From the NCBI RefSeq assembly GCF_028737215.1, contig NZ_JAQZAM010000001.1, positions 248,001 to 312,000 of the forward strand: a stretch of DNA of 64,000 nt, given 5' to 3'. Origin of the DNA: Actinomycetospora chibensis (lineage in GTDB: Bacteria > Actinomycetota > Actinomycetes > Mycobacteriales > Pseudonocardiaceae). Under the pieces are notes generated by a model. It ran no database searches, was not told where the DNA came from, and was given only the letters and a program-made list of their open reading frames with translations. Below, piece by piece: positions 1-10,693 of this stretch (position 1 is the first letter of the stretch; each line of letters begins with the position of its first letter). A program made the translations under genes and the position numbers.

Positions 1-1949
<1,949 letters not shown>

Positions 1950-1973
1950 CTAGGAGAACGGGCTCGACGACTC

Positions 1974-2564
1974 TCACGCGGCGACCGGGGGATGGTGCGG
2001 GCAGGCGGTCCGGTGGTGGGTGTCGACGTGCACGGTGCCGGGGACGGCAGCGGCGATGACCGTGGCGAGGTGCTGCTCCACCGGATCGTCGAACTCGTCG
2101 CAGAGCGCGACCTCGCCCTCCCTCGCGTGGACCGTCCACCGGCTCCATCCGGCGTAGGCGTCCAGCTTGCGCTCCACCGCGGCACGCAGGTCGGCGTCGC
2201 TGCGGGCGAGGACCCGGGTGATGTCGAGCCGGGTCACGATGCCCACGAGCTCGTCGTCGGTGACGACGGGCAGGCTGCGCAGGCCGCGGTCCACCATGAA
2301 CACGGCGACGTCGGCGATGTCGGTGTCGGGGGGCACGGCGCACGCGGTCCGGGTCATCACCTCGCCGATCCGGGCCGGCGGCCCCACCTCGTCGTCGCGG
2401 GCTCGCAGGATGTCGGACACGGTCACCACTCCCACCAGCGCCCCGCCGGCGACGACCGGCAGCAGGGCGAACCCGTACCGGCACAGGAGCCGGGCGGCGA
2501 CGTGCACCGAGGTCTCCGACGACACGGTGAGCGGTGCCCGTGTCATCACGTCACGGATGAGCAC
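1974..2564 (-). CDS. CBS-pair plus BON domain protein
   Basis: 196 aa. Two CBS motifs (about 5-60 and 70-125) are followed by a C-terminal BON-like domain (about 130-190; WTVHAREGEVALCDEF and VPGTVHVDTH pattern). CBS pairs bind adenine nucleotides; BON domains are usually tied to membrane or polymer binding. This CBS-BON architecture is common in actinobacterial hypoxia clusters. The GTG start at 2564 follows TAGGAGG, which fixes it; the reading frame runs far upstream but without a ribosome site. The gene is divergent from the acetyltransferase/acyl-CoA synthetase gene, with a DosR-type box between them, 81 bp upstream. Confidence 0.8.
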   Translation of the reverse strand: MLIRDVMTRAPLTVSSETSVHVAARLLCRYGFALLPVVAGGALVGVVTVSDILRARDDEVGPPARIGEVMTRTACAVPPDTDIADVAVFMVDRGLRSLPVVTDDELVGIVTRLDITRVLARSDADLRAAVERKLDAYAGWSRWTVHAREGEVALCDEFDDPVEQHLATVIAAAVPGTVHVDTHHRTACPHHPPVAA

Positions 2565-2644
2565 CCTGCGCCTCCTACCGGAGATACGGACGCCGGCGGT
2601 CGTCGGCTCGAGTGATCGTCCGACACCGGGCCGGTACGCCGTCA

Positions 2645-2658
2645 GGGTCGTTGGTCCC
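2645..2658. promoter_or_regulatory. Candidate DosR-type box, GGGTCGTTGGTCCC
   Basis: Imperfect 14-bp palindrome whose reverse complement is GGGAC-CAAC-GACCC. It lies 81 bp from the CBS-BON start (minus) and 113 bp from the acyl-CoA synthetase start (plus) in their shared intergenic region. Confidence 0.6.
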
Positions 2659-2770
2659 CTCCCCCGCCGCCCGCGGCGTCCGACGCCCCGACCCTCGCCG
2701 GACCGGAGGTCCCGGGTCCCGCGGCCCGACGACCCTGACGATCGAGGACGCCGCCGCGTGGGATGAGGGC

Positions 2771-5485
2771 ATGAGCGTCCTCGACGGTTCCCGCGCGTCC
2801 CTCGACCAGCGGATCCTTCTCGCGGACGGCACCCCTGTCGATGTCCGGTCGCTCGGCCCCGACGACGCCGAGGCGCTCGTGCGCCTGCACCGGGAGCTGC
2901 CCGAGCGTGACCGCTGGCTGCGCTTCGCCACCGTGTCCTCCCACGGTCTCGCGCCCTACGCCACCGCGGCGGCGATCTCCGGTCAGGTGTGGGGAGCCTT
3001 CCTGGGTGCCGAGCTGGTCGGGGCGATGCACCTCGCGCGCGACACCGCCACCTCCGCAGAGGCCGAGGTGGCCGTGACCGTCGGTCACCGGATGCAGGCC
3101 CACGGCGTGGGCACCGCCCTGCTCGAGCGGGCGGTGCTCGAGTCCCGCCGCCAGGGCATCCGGCGCTGGAGCGCGGAGGTGCTGGCCGAGAACACCGCGA
3201 TGGTGCGGGTGTTCGCCGATCTCGGCCTCCCGACCACCCGGCAGCAGGACGGCCCGTCGATGCACGTCGTCGTGACGCTGCCCGACGACGACGATCCCGA
3301 GGGCACCGCCCGGTACTCGGCTGCCGCACTCACCCGGTCGTCCCGAGCTGCCCGCGCCGGCCTGGAACCGGCACTGCGGCCCCGTTCGGTCGCGGTGGTG
3401 GGCGCCGGCCGGAAGCGCGGGTCGGTGGGTCGTGCCGTGCTGGACACGCTGGTCGCCGGTGGCTTCGCCGGGCGGGTCCACGTCGTCCACCCCGAGGCGC
3501 CGACGATCGGGACGATCCCCGCGGTGGCGTCGGTCGAGCTCCTCCCGGAGGCCCCCGACCTGGTCATCCTCGCGACCCCTCCCGACGCCCTCCCGGCGCT
3601 GGCGGAGGCGTGCGGGCGGCGCGGAGCCCGCGCGCTGCTGATCGTCACGTCCGGCCTGGCCGCCGCCGGGGTGGACGGGGCGGTGCTCGCCGCGGTGCAC
3701 CGGCACGGGATGCGGCTGATCGGGCCCAACTGCCTGGGTCTGGTCGACACCGACCCCGAGGTACACCTCGACGCCACGTTCGCGCCCGCCGCGGCGCCGT
3801 CCGGCACGGTCGGTGTGGTCACCCAGTCCGGCGGGGTGGCGATCGCCGTCCTCGAGGCCCTGCGCGGCCTCGGGCTCGGCGTCTCCACCCTCGTCTCGGT
3901 CGGCGACCGGTACGACGTCAGCAGCAACGACCTGCTCGCCTGGTGGTCCGGGGACGCCGCCACCAGCGTCGCGGTGCTGCACGTCGAGTCCTTTGGCAAC
4001 CCGCGGGCGTTCTCCCGCCTCGCCCGCCGCGTCTCCGCACGGATCCCCGTGCTCGCGGTCCGCGCCGCCAGCAGCGACGTCGGAGCCCGGGCGGCGGCGT
4101 CGCACACCGCCGCCTCGGCCACCCCCGCCGTGCGACGCGACGCGCTCTACCGACAGGCCGGGGTGCAGCCGGTCGACGACCTCGGCGAGCTGTCCGGCGC
4201 GCTGGCCGCCCTGTGCTGGAGTCCGCCGTCGCCCGGCGACCGGGTGGCCGTGCTCGGCAACGCCGGCGGCACCAACGTGCTCGCCGCGGACGCGTGCGTC
4301 GCGGCCGGGCTCCGGGTCCCCCCGCTCGCCACCGCCACCCGGGAGCGGCTCGACGCCCTGCTCCCCGCCACCGCGGCCACCGCGGGACCGGTGGACACCA
4401 CCGCCGCCGTCGACGCGGCGACCTTCGCCGCCTGTCTGGAGGTCCTGCGCGACGCCGAGGAGATCGACGCGATCGTCGCCGTCGTGTGCCCCACCGCGCT
4501 GGGCGACCCGGGTACTGCGCTCGGGCGGGAGCTCGCCCGGCCGGGCCGGCGTCCCGTGCCCGTCCTGACGGTCGCCCTCGACCAGCGGGTCCGGGTCGCC
4601 GCGGTGACCGCCCCGGACGGGCGCCCGGTGGCGGCGTCGTTCGCCGACCCGGCCGACGCCGTCCACGCCCTCGCCCACCTCGTGCGGCGCGGAGCCGACC
4701 TCGCCCGCGACCCCGGGCGCCCCCTGCCCGCCGAGGAGCACCCGGTGGACCTCGCGACGGCACGCGCCGTCGTCGCCGGGGTGCTCGCCCGCGCCCCCGG
4801 GGGAGGGTGGCTGGAGCCCGACGAGTGCGCAGCCCTGGTGCGTGCGGCCGGCCTCGACCTCCTGCCCGGTCGGACCACCCGCACGGTGGACGAGGCGGTC
4901 GCGGCGGCGCGGGAGTACGGCGGACCGGTGGCGCTCAAGGCCGTGGCCGAGGGTGTGGTGCACAAGTCCGAGCGCGGCGGGGTGGCCCTTGCGGTGGAGG
5001 GCGACGACGCCGTGCGCGCGGCGGTCACGGGGTTCGCCGAGCGCTTCGGGGCTGCGTGGCACGGCACCGTCGTGCAGCCGATGGCCCCGCCCGGGGCGGA
5101 GATGCTGGTGGGGGTGGCGGGCGACCCCGACTTCGGCGCGCTCGTGACCGCCGGCGTCGGCGGCACCGGCACCGACGTCGCCGACCGGCGCTGGCACCGC
5201 CTCGTCCCGATGACGACGACGGACCTGGCCGAGCTGCTCGACGAGCTCCCCCTGCACCGGGGCATCGCGGCCCGGCTCGTCGACCGCGACCGACTCGCCG
5301 TGGTGATCGCCAGGGTCGCCCGGCTGGCCGAGCTCCTGCCGCAGATCGCCGAGATGGACCTCAACCCCGTGGTCTGCACGCCGGACGCGTGCCGACTGGT
5401 CGACGCCCGGGTCCGGGTCGCCCCCGTCACGGGCCCTCCCCCGCCCGGGCCGCGGGCCGACGTCACGACAGGAGAGAAACGATGA
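2771..5485 (+). CDS. GNAT acetyltransferase fused to ADP-forming acyl-CoA synthetase
   Basis: 904 aa. An N-terminal GNAT domain (about 15-170, with GHRMQAHGVGTALL acetyl-CoA loop) is fused to a CoA-binding domain (about 205-300, VVGAGRKRGSVG), succinyl-CoA-ligase-like domains (SHTAAS segment) and a C-terminal ATP-grasp (about 685-890; ALKAVAEGVVHKSERGGV). This is the Pat-type protein acetyltransferase/NDP-forming acyl-CoA synthetase family; whether the synthetase half is catalytic or regulatory cannot be told from sequence. ATG 2771 is chosen because the DosR-type box at 2645 lies inside the longer open frame. The last codon overlaps the next gene (ATGA), indicating translational coupling. 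Confidence 0.82.
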   Translation: MSVLDGSRASLDQRILLADGTPVDVRSLGPDDAEALVRLHRELPERDRWLRFATVSSHGLAPYATAAAISGQVWGAFLGAELVGAMHLARDTATSAEAEVAVTVGHRMQAHGVGTALLERAVLESRRQGIRRWSAEVLAENTAMVRVFADLGLPTTRQQDGPSMHVVVTLPDDDDPEGTARYSAAALTRSSRAARAGLEPALRPRSVAVVGAGRKRGSVGRAVLDTLVAGGFAGRVHVVHPEAPTIGTIPAVASVELLPEAPDLVILATPPDALPALAEACGRRGARALLIVTSGLAAAGVDGAVLAAVHRHGMRLIGPNCLGLVDTDPEVHLDATFAPAAAPSGTVGVVTQSGGVAIAVLEALRGLGLGVSTLVSVGDRYDVSSNDLLAWWSGDAATSVAVLHVESFGNPRAFSRLARRVSARIPVLAVRAASSDVGARAAASHTAASATPAVRRDALYRQAGVQPVDDLGELSGALAALCWSPPSPGDRVAVLGNAGGTNVLAADACVAAGLRVPPLATATRERLDALLPATAATAGPVDTTAAVDAATFAACLEVLRDAEEIDAIVAVVCPTALGDPGTALGRELARPGRRPVPVLTVALDQRVRVAAVTAPDGRPVAASFADPADAVHALAHLVRRGADLARDPGRPLPAEEHPVDLATARAVVAGVLARAPGGGWLEPDECAALVRAAGLDLLPGRTTRTVDEAVAAAREYGGPVALKAVAEGVVHKSERGGVALAVEGDDAVRAAVTGFAERFGAAWHGTVVQPMAPPGAEMLVGVAGDPDFGALVTAGVGGTGTDVADRRWHRLVPMTTTDLAELLDELPLHRGIAARLVDRDRLAVVIARVARLAELLPQIAEMDLNPVVCTPDACRLVDARVRVAPVTGPPPPGPRADVTTGEKR

Positions 5486-5880
5486 CCACCACCTCCGGGC
5501 CACCCTCGGAACCGCGGCACATCGTCCCGAGCCGCCCGGTCCGCGTGGTCGACGAGCGGACCTCGGTCGCCGAGGCCCTGCAGGTCATGCGCGTCGCGGG
5601 AGTGCGCCACCTGCCGGTCGTCACCGGCGGGCGGTGCGTCGGTTTGCTCGTCGACCGCGACGTCGTGGCCGCCGCCGTCGAGGGCGTCACGGGTCCGGTC
5701 GCCCCGTGGGCTCGCTCCCCCGTCCCCACGGTGGCTCCCGGGGACCCACCCCCGGTCGTCGCTCGCGCGGTGCTCGACGGCGGGCTCGACGCGGCCCTCG
5801 TGGTGGACGACGGCGTCGTGGTCGGGATCGTCACCGCCACGGACGCGCTGGCGGCCCTGGCCGGCGAGCCGACGACCTGA
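5482..5880 (+). CDS. CBS-pair protein
   Basis: 132 aa, essentially a single CBS pair (about 12-65 and 75-128) and no other domain. Motifs TSVAEALQVMRVAGVRHLPV and LVVDDGVVVGIVTATDAL are typical. It starts inside the stop of the acetyltransferase/acyl-CoA synthetase (ATGA overlap, preceded by GGAGAG), so it is co-translated with it. A role as an adenylate-sensing partner of that enzyme is inference. The second CBS repeat lacks part of the usual first strand. Confidence 0.78.
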   Translation: MTTTSGPPSEPRHIVPSRPVRVVDERTSVAEALQVMRVAGVRHLPVVTGGRCVGLLVDRDVVAAAVEGVTGPVAPWARSPVPTVAPGDPPPVVARAVLDGGLDAALVVDDGVVVGIVTATDALAALAGEPTT

Positions 5881-5901
5881 CCTCGCGCCCCGGGCGGGCG
5901 C

Positions 5902-5930
5902 TTGACTCCGCGCGGTGGCGGTCCAGGATG
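5902..5930 (+). promoter_or_regulatory. Possible sigma-70-like promoter before the GAF-GAF gene
   Basis: TTGACT at 5902-5907, a 17-bp spacer, then AGGATG at 5925-5930. The -35 is good and the -10 poor. It lies 45 bp before the GTG at 5975 and no DosR-type box is seen here, so this gene may be transcribed differently from its neighbours. Confidence 0.3.
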
Positions 5931-5974
5931 GGATCGGTACGCCGCGCGCGATGCCGTCCGAGAGAGGGTGGGCA

Positions 5975-7309
5975 GTGCCCGACCGCCCTGACCCCGCGGT
6001 CCCGTCGGAAGGACTCTCCTTCCCCTCGGTGGCCCGCCTCGAGCTCGACGAGCTGCTCGACCAGCTCATCGCCCGCGCCACCGAGGTCAAGCTCACCCAG
6101 GGTCGCCTGCGTGGGCTGCTCGACGCGAGCCACCACATCACGGCCGGCCTCGAGCTCGACGATCTCGTCCAGCGGATCGTCGAGAGTGCCCGGGCCCTCG
6201 TGGGCGCCCACTACGCCGCGCTCGGTGTGGTGCGCGACGGCCGCCTCATCCGTTTCGTCCACGTCGGCATGGATGCCGCGACCGTCGAGCGCATCGGCGA
6301 GCTCCCCCAGGGCAAGGGCGTGCTGGGATGCCTCATCGACGACCCGAGGCCCCTGCGCCTGACGGACCTGAGCACCCACGAAGCGGCGGTCGGCTTCCCC
6401 GAGGAGCACCCGCCGATGCACTCCTTCCTCGGGGTGCCTCTCCGCGCCGGCGGCACCGTCTACGGCAACCTCTACGTCACCGAGAGCGAGCGAGGCGACG
6501 CCTTCTCGGCGGAGGACGAGCAGCTCCTCACCGCCCTGGCCGGCGCGGCCGGGATCGCCGTGGAGAACGCGCTGCTCCTCGACACCGCCCGGCGCCGGGA
6601 GGCGTGGCAGGCAGCCTCGGCGCGCCTCGCCAGCGACCTCCTCGCCGGCGAGCTCCCGCCCGAGGCGGAGCTCCAGCATCTGCTCGAGGCCGCGGTCGAC
6701 GTGGCCGGCGCCCACGGAGCCGCCATCACCGAGGTCGCCGACGCCGATCCCGGACGCGCGACGGTCTCCGCCGCGGCCGGCCAGCTGCACGACTGGGCCG
6801 GCCGGACCGCCGCCACTGCGGGCTCGATCACGCAGGCCGCCCTCGACGCGGGAGGTCCGGTGCTCATCGTCGACGCCGCGTCGGACGCGCGCACGACCGG
6901 AGTGGTCGACCGGGCCCCCGAAGTGGGGTCGGTCCTCGCGGTGCCCCTGTCCTCCTCACGCGGCGGGCCCGGGACGCGCTCGGTGCTCGTCCTGACGCGC
7001 GCCGCCGGCGAAGACGTCTTCGGCGCGGTGGAGGCCGAGATGCTGCTCGGGTTCGCCGTCCACGCCACCACGGCCGTCGAGCTGGCGCGGGGCCGGCGCG
7101 ACCGCGAGACGGTCCGCGCTCTCGAGGACCGGGAGCGGCTGGTGCTCTCGCTGTCCGAGCAGGTCCTCCAGCGGGTCCAGCGGGTCGGGCTCGCCCTGAC
7201 CAGTACGGCGTCGGGCGCCGATCCCGCGCTGCGCGACCACCTGCTCGCCCAGGTCGCCGAGCTCGACGACGTGGCACGCGCTGTGCGCGACACGGTCTTC
7301 CCGCGCTGA
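5975..7309 (+). CDS. GAF-GAF sensor protein with degenerate, truncated kinase end
   Basis: 444 aa. GAF-A (about 55-205) and GAF-B (about 220-370) are clearly related to the DosS-like protein in this window and GAF-A keeps the haem-ligand-type HPPM motif (His145). The C-terminus (about 375-444) still resembles the first helix of a HisKA_3 domain, but the phospho-acceptor HDHV is replaced by SEQV and the ATPase domain is absent: the protein stops at a natural TGA. It is probably a kinase-less gas or redox sensor, perhaps heterodimerising with a DosS-type kinase (inference). GTG 5975 follows GAGAGGG; ATG codons at 5915 and 5951 have no comparable ribosome site. Confidence 0.75.
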   Translation: MPDRPDPAVPSEGLSFPSVARLELDELLDQLIARATEVKLTQGRLRGLLDASHHITAGLELDDLVQRIVESARALVGAHYAALGVVRDGRLIRFVHVGMDAATVERIGELPQGKGVLGCLIDDPRPLRLTDLSTHEAAVGFPEEHPPMHSFLGVPLRAGGTVYGNLYVTESERGDAFSAEDEQLLTALAGAAGIAVENALLLDTARRREAWQAASARLASDLLAGELPPEAELQHLLEAAVDVAGAHGAAITEVADADPGRATVSAAAGQLHDWAGRTAATAGSITQAALDAGGPVLIVDAASDARTTGVVDRAPEVGSVLAVPLSSSRGGPGTRSVLVLTRAAGEDVFGAVEAEMLLGFAVHATTAVELARGRRDRETVRALEDRERLVLSLSEQVLQRVQRVGLALTSTASGADPALRDHLLAQVAELDDVARAVRDTVFPR

Positions 7310-7323
7310 GGGGACGGGCCGGG

Positions 7324-7923
7324 TCAGCGCAGGCTCTCGGTGTCGGGGCCGGTGAAGCGGCGCCAGGCCGCCTCCCACGCCCGCAGTCGCATCCGGTCCA
7401 GGACCCAGCGCAGACCGATGAGCAGGGCCAGGGAGATCAGCAGGTCCCCGAGCAGGATCGCGATCGTGACCAGGAGTCCCTGGGCGGCCGGGTAGGAGGC
7501 CGTGATCGGCGGCGGGGTGGGCCGGTCCGCCCGGTCGACCCACAGCACCCGCGGGTCGCCGGGCCGCGCCGAGAGTCCCACGTGGACCTCGGCCTCCCGC
7601 ATGGTCCCGTCGGCCGCCCTCCAGCCCACGGCCGCCCGCCGATCCTGGTCGGTGACGTCGCTCCGGGCCGAGTTGTGGTTCACGGGCCTCTCCAGCACGG
7701 TCGCGGTCACCTGGTGCCGCTCCGCCCACTGCTCCTCGACCTGGGGGGCGAGCGCCGCGGTGACCTCGCTGCCGATCGTCAGCGCCACCGGAACGATGAT
7801 CAGACCCACGAGGAGCAGCACCCAGCGTGCCGTGAGCTCGATCCCGTCGCTGCGCCGCCGGAGCGATGAGCGCTTCGGTAGGAACAGGCCGATCGCCCGG
7901 TACACCGCTCCCGTCGCACCCAT
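7324..7923 (-). CDS. Rv1733c-family two-helix membrane protein
   Basis: 199 aa. A basic N-terminus (KRSSLRRRSDGIE) precedes a first membrane helix (about 32-53, WVLLLVGLIIVPVALTIGSEV); a central soluble part of about 90 residues contains WRAADGTMREAEV and GDPRVLWVDRADR, then a second helix (about 147-170) and a conserved amphipathic tail ending WEAAWRRFTGPDTESLR. The layout is that of M. tuberculosis Rv1733c, a DosR-regulon membrane protein of unknown function. ATG 7923 has GGGGAGG upstream. It diverges from cydA across the best DosR-type box in the window. A paralogue lies at 33122-33724. Confidence 0.8.
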   Translation of the reverse strand: MGATGAVYRAIGLFLPKRSSLRRRSDGIELTARWVLLLVGLIIVPVALTIGSEVTAALAPQVEEQWAERHQVTATVLERPVNHNSARSDVTDQDRRAAVGWRAADGTMREAEVHVGLSARPGDPRVLWVDRADRPTPPPITASYPAAQGLLVTIAILLGDLLISLALLIGLRWVLDRMRLRAWEAAWRRFTGPDTESLR

Positions 7924-8045
7924 GGTCGTCGCCTCCCCGGTCGTCTCGCCGTCCCGTCCAGCGTGGACAGCGGAGAGCGGCACCGGCACGGGCCGCGGGC
8001 CCGCGCCCGACGGCCCTGCGGCCCGGACCCGGAGGGACCACCGGC

Positions 8046-8059
8046 GGGACCTTGGGCCC
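8046..8059. promoter_or_regulatory. Candidate DosR-type box, GGGACCTTGGGCCC
   Basis: Near-perfect dyad GGGACC-TT-GGGCCC lying 81 bp before cydA (plus) and 123 bp before the Rv1733c-like gene (minus). It places cytochrome bd oxidase under the dormancy regulator if bound. Confidence 0.72.
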
Positions 8060-8139
8060 TGATCAACCACCGGCCGTGGGGCGCATCGTCGCCGCCGAAC
8101 CCTGCTGCGGAGCGGGGGCCGACGCGGGAGGGCACCGAG

Positions 8140-9540
8140 ATGGCGCTGGATCTGGCGCGCTGGCAGTTCGGCGTGATCACCGTCTACCACTTCCTCTTCG
8201 TCCCGCTGACCATCGGCCTGTCGCTGCTGGTCGCGATGATGCAGACCGCGTGGGTGCGCACCGGTGACGAGCGCTGGCTGCGCATGACGAAGTTCTGGGG
8301 CAAGCTCTTCCTGATCAACTTCGCCATGGGCGTGGTCACCGGGATCGTGCAGGAGTTCCAGTTCGGGATGAACTGGAGCGACTACAGCCGCTTCGTCGGC
8401 GACATCTTCGGGGCCCCGCTGGCGATCGAGGGCCTGCTGGCGTTCTTCCTCGAGTCGACGTTCCTGGGGCTCTGGATCTTCGGGTGGGGCCGGCTGTCGA
8501 AGAGGGTCCACCTGGCCACGATCTGGCTGGCCGCGATCGGCACCATGCTCTCGGCGTACTTCATCCTCGCCGCGAACTCCTGGATGCAGCACCCGGTCGG
8601 GTCGACGGTCAACCCGGTCTCCGGGCGCGCCGAGCTCACCGACTTCGGCGCCGTGCTCACCAACTCCACGGCCGTCGGCGCCTTCACACACACGATCACC
8701 GCGGCGTTCCTCTCCGCGGGCATGTTCATGCTCGGCATCTCGGCGTGGCACCTGGCACGGAAGAACGAGACGCGGGTCTTCCGGTCGTCGATGCGCATGG
8801 CTCTGGTGACCGTGCTGGTCGCCGGCGTCGGGGTCGTCGTGACCGGCGACCTGCAGGCCAAGCTCATGACCGAGCAGCAGCCGATGAAGATGGCCGCCGC
8901 CGAGGCACTCTGGAACACCAGCTCGCCGGCCTCGTTCTCCCTGTTCACCATCGGCAGCCTCGACGGCACCCAGGAGGTCTGGAGCGTCCGGGTGCCGAAG
9001 GTCCTGTCGTTCATGGCCACCGGCGACCCCGACGGGACGGTCGAGGGCATCAACGACGTGCAACGGGCCTCCGAGGCCCAGTTCGGGCCCGGGGACTACA
9101 CGCCCAACGTCCCGATCGCCTACTGGACCTTCCGCGTCATGGTCGGCTTCGGTGGGCTGGCCCTGCTCCTCGCCCTGGCCGGCGCCTGGCTGCAGCGCGG
9201 GGGGCGCGTGCCGACGAACCGGTGGTTCACCTACGCCGCCCTCGCCGGCATCGGGTTCCCGGTGGTGGCCAACTCGGTGGGCTGGATCTTCACGGAGATG
9301 GGCCGCCAGCCGTGGGTCGTCTACGGGACCATGCGCACCGCCGACGGGGTGAGCCCCTCGGTCGGCCCGGCCTCCGTGGCCACCTCGATGATCGTGTTCA
9401 CGGTGCTCTACGGCGTGCTCGCCGTCGTCGAGGTGACCCTGCTCGTCCGCTACGCCCGCAAGGGCCCGGACCCGCTGCCGCCGCCCGACGAGGCAGCCCC
9501 GAGCGAGGACGCGCCGCGCCCGCTCGCCGTCGCCTACTGA
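8140..9540 (+). CDS. cydA: Cytochrome bd ubiquinol/menaquinol oxidase subunit I
   Basis: 466 aa, about nine membrane helices. It carries the haem ligand His17 (VYHFLFVPLTIGLS; E. coli His19), the FGMNWSDYSRFVGDIFGAPLAIEG segment characteristic of subunit I and the conserved GRQPW motif with the haem b558 methionine just before it (EMGRQPW). It is a short-Q-loop type. It reduces O2 to water with electrons from quinol, without proton pumping, and has high O2 affinity. ATG 8140 follows GGGAGGG. It is first in a cydA-cydB-cydDC operon downstream of a strong DosR-type box; the N-terminal extension of the open frame contains that box, confirming the start. Confidence 0.95.
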   Translation: MALDLARWQFGVITVYHFLFVPLTIGLSLLVAMMQTAWVRTGDERWLRMTKFWGKLFLINFAMGVVTGIVQEFQFGMNWSDYSRFVGDIFGAPLAIEGLLAFFLESTFLGLWIFGWGRLSKRVHLATIWLAAIGTMLSAYFILAANSWMQHPVGSTVNPVSGRAELTDFGAVLTNSTAVGAFTHTITAAFLSAGMFMLGISAWHLARKNETRVFRSSMRMALVTVLVAGVGVVVTGDLQAKLMTEQQPMKMAAAEALWNTSSPASFSLFTIGSLDGTQEVWSVRVPKVLSFMATGDPDGTVEGINDVQRASEAQFGPGDYTPNVPIAYWTFRVMVGFGGLALLLALAGAWLQRGGRVPTNRWFTYAALAGIGFPVVANSVGWIFTEMGRQPWVVYGTMRTADGVSPSVGPASVATSMIVFTVLYGVLAVVEVTLLVRYARKGPDPLPPPDEAAPSEDAPRPLAVAY

Positions 9541-9571
9541 CCCCGCCCGACCCACGGAGATCGAGGACATC

Positions 9572-10693
9572 ATGTTCGGGCTCGCCCTGACCGACATCTG
9601 GTTCCTGCTCATCGCCCTGCTCTGGACGGGCTACTTCGTCCTGGAGGGGTTCGACTTCGGCGTCGGTGCGCTGCTCGGCGTGCTGGGCCGCGACGAGACC
9701 GACCGCCGCCGGGTCGTCAACACCATCGGCCCGCTCTGGGACGGCAACGAGGTCTGGCTGCTGGTCGCCGGCGGTGCCACGTTCGCGGCGTTCCCCGAGT
9801 GGTACGCGAGCCTGTTCTCGGGCTTCTACCTCGCGCTCCTGGTCGTGCTGGTCGCGCTGATCGGGCGCGGCGTCGCCTTCGAGTACCGCGGCAAGGTGGA
9901 CGACGACCGCTGGCGCCGGCGGTGGGACGCCGTGATCATCGGATGCTCCGCGGTGCCCGCCCTGCTCTGGGGCGTCGCGTTCGCCAACATCGTGGCGGGC
10001 GTGCCGCTGGACGCCGACCACGAGTACACCGGCACCTTCTTCACGCTGCTCAACCCGTACGCCCTGCTCGGCGGGCTCACCACCCTGCTGGTGTTCCTGA
10101 TGCACGGCGCCGTGTTCGTCAGCCTCAAGACCGACGGGGACCTGAGGGTGCGAGCCCACCGCCTCGCGCTGCGCCTCGGCGTGGTCGCGGTGCCGGTCGC
10201 CGCCGCCTTCCTCGTCTGGACCCAGCTCGCCCACGGCAAGGGCTGGACGCTGATCAGCGTCGCGCTGGCCGCCGGCGCGCTCGTCGGTGCCGTCCTGCTC
10301 GTCGGCCGCGGCCGCGAGGGCTGGGCGTTCACCCTGACCGCCGCCACCATCGTCGCCACCACGGTGACGCTCTTCGGCTCGCTCTACCCGAACGTGTTGC
10401 CGTCCAGCACCGACCCCGCCGGCACGCTGACCACGACGAACGCCGCGTCCACGCCCTACACGCTGCAGATCATGACCTGGGTGGCGCTCGCGGTGACCCC
10501 GGTCGTCCTGGCCTACCAGGCCTGGAGCTACTGGGTGTTCCGTCGCCGTCTCACGCGGGACGACATCCCCGCGCCCACCGGCCTGCCGCCCCGCAACACC
10601 CGTGCCGGGGCCCGGCCCGAGATCCCCGGGACCGCTCAGGAGCAGAGGGCCGGGGACGAGGTCGCCGAGGAGCGGCCCGAGGTGCGGCGGTGA
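9572..10693 (+). CDS. cydB: Cytochrome bd oxidase subunit II
   Basis: 373 aa, about eight membrane helices plus a hydrophilic tail of about 55 residues. Family motifs include FVLEGFDFGVGAL, GPLWDGNEVWL and the RGVAFEYRGK stretch. It pairs with CydA in the cytoplasmic membrane. ATG 9572 lies 31 bp after cydA with GGAG upstream; its stop overlaps the next gene's GTG (GTGA), so CydAB and the CydDC exporter are translated together. Confidence 0.95.
   Translation: MFGLALTDIWFLLIALLWTGYFVLEGFDFGVGALLGVLGRDETDRRRVVNTIGPLWDGNEVWLLVAGGATFAAFPEWYASLFSGFYLALLVVLVALIGRGVAFEYRGKVDDDRWRRRWDAVIIGCSAVPALLWGVAFANIVAGVPLDADHEYTGTFFTLLNPYALLGGLTTLLVFLMHGAVFVSLKTDGDLRVRAHRLALRLGVVAVPVAAAFLVWTQLAHGKGWTLISVALAAGALVGAVLLVGRGREGWAFTLTAATIVATTVTLFGSLYPNVLPSSTDPAGTLTTTNAASTPYTLQIMTWVALAVTPVVLAYQAWSYWVFRRRLTRDDIPAPTGLPPRNTRAGARPEIPGTAQEQRAGDEVAEERPEVRR

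Noticed and set aside
2642-5503. A 953-codon open frame antisense to the acetyltransferase/acyl-CoA synthetase gene
   Set aside because: Pro/Gly/Arg/His-rich translation without motifs; a shadow of GC-rich third positions on the opposite strand.
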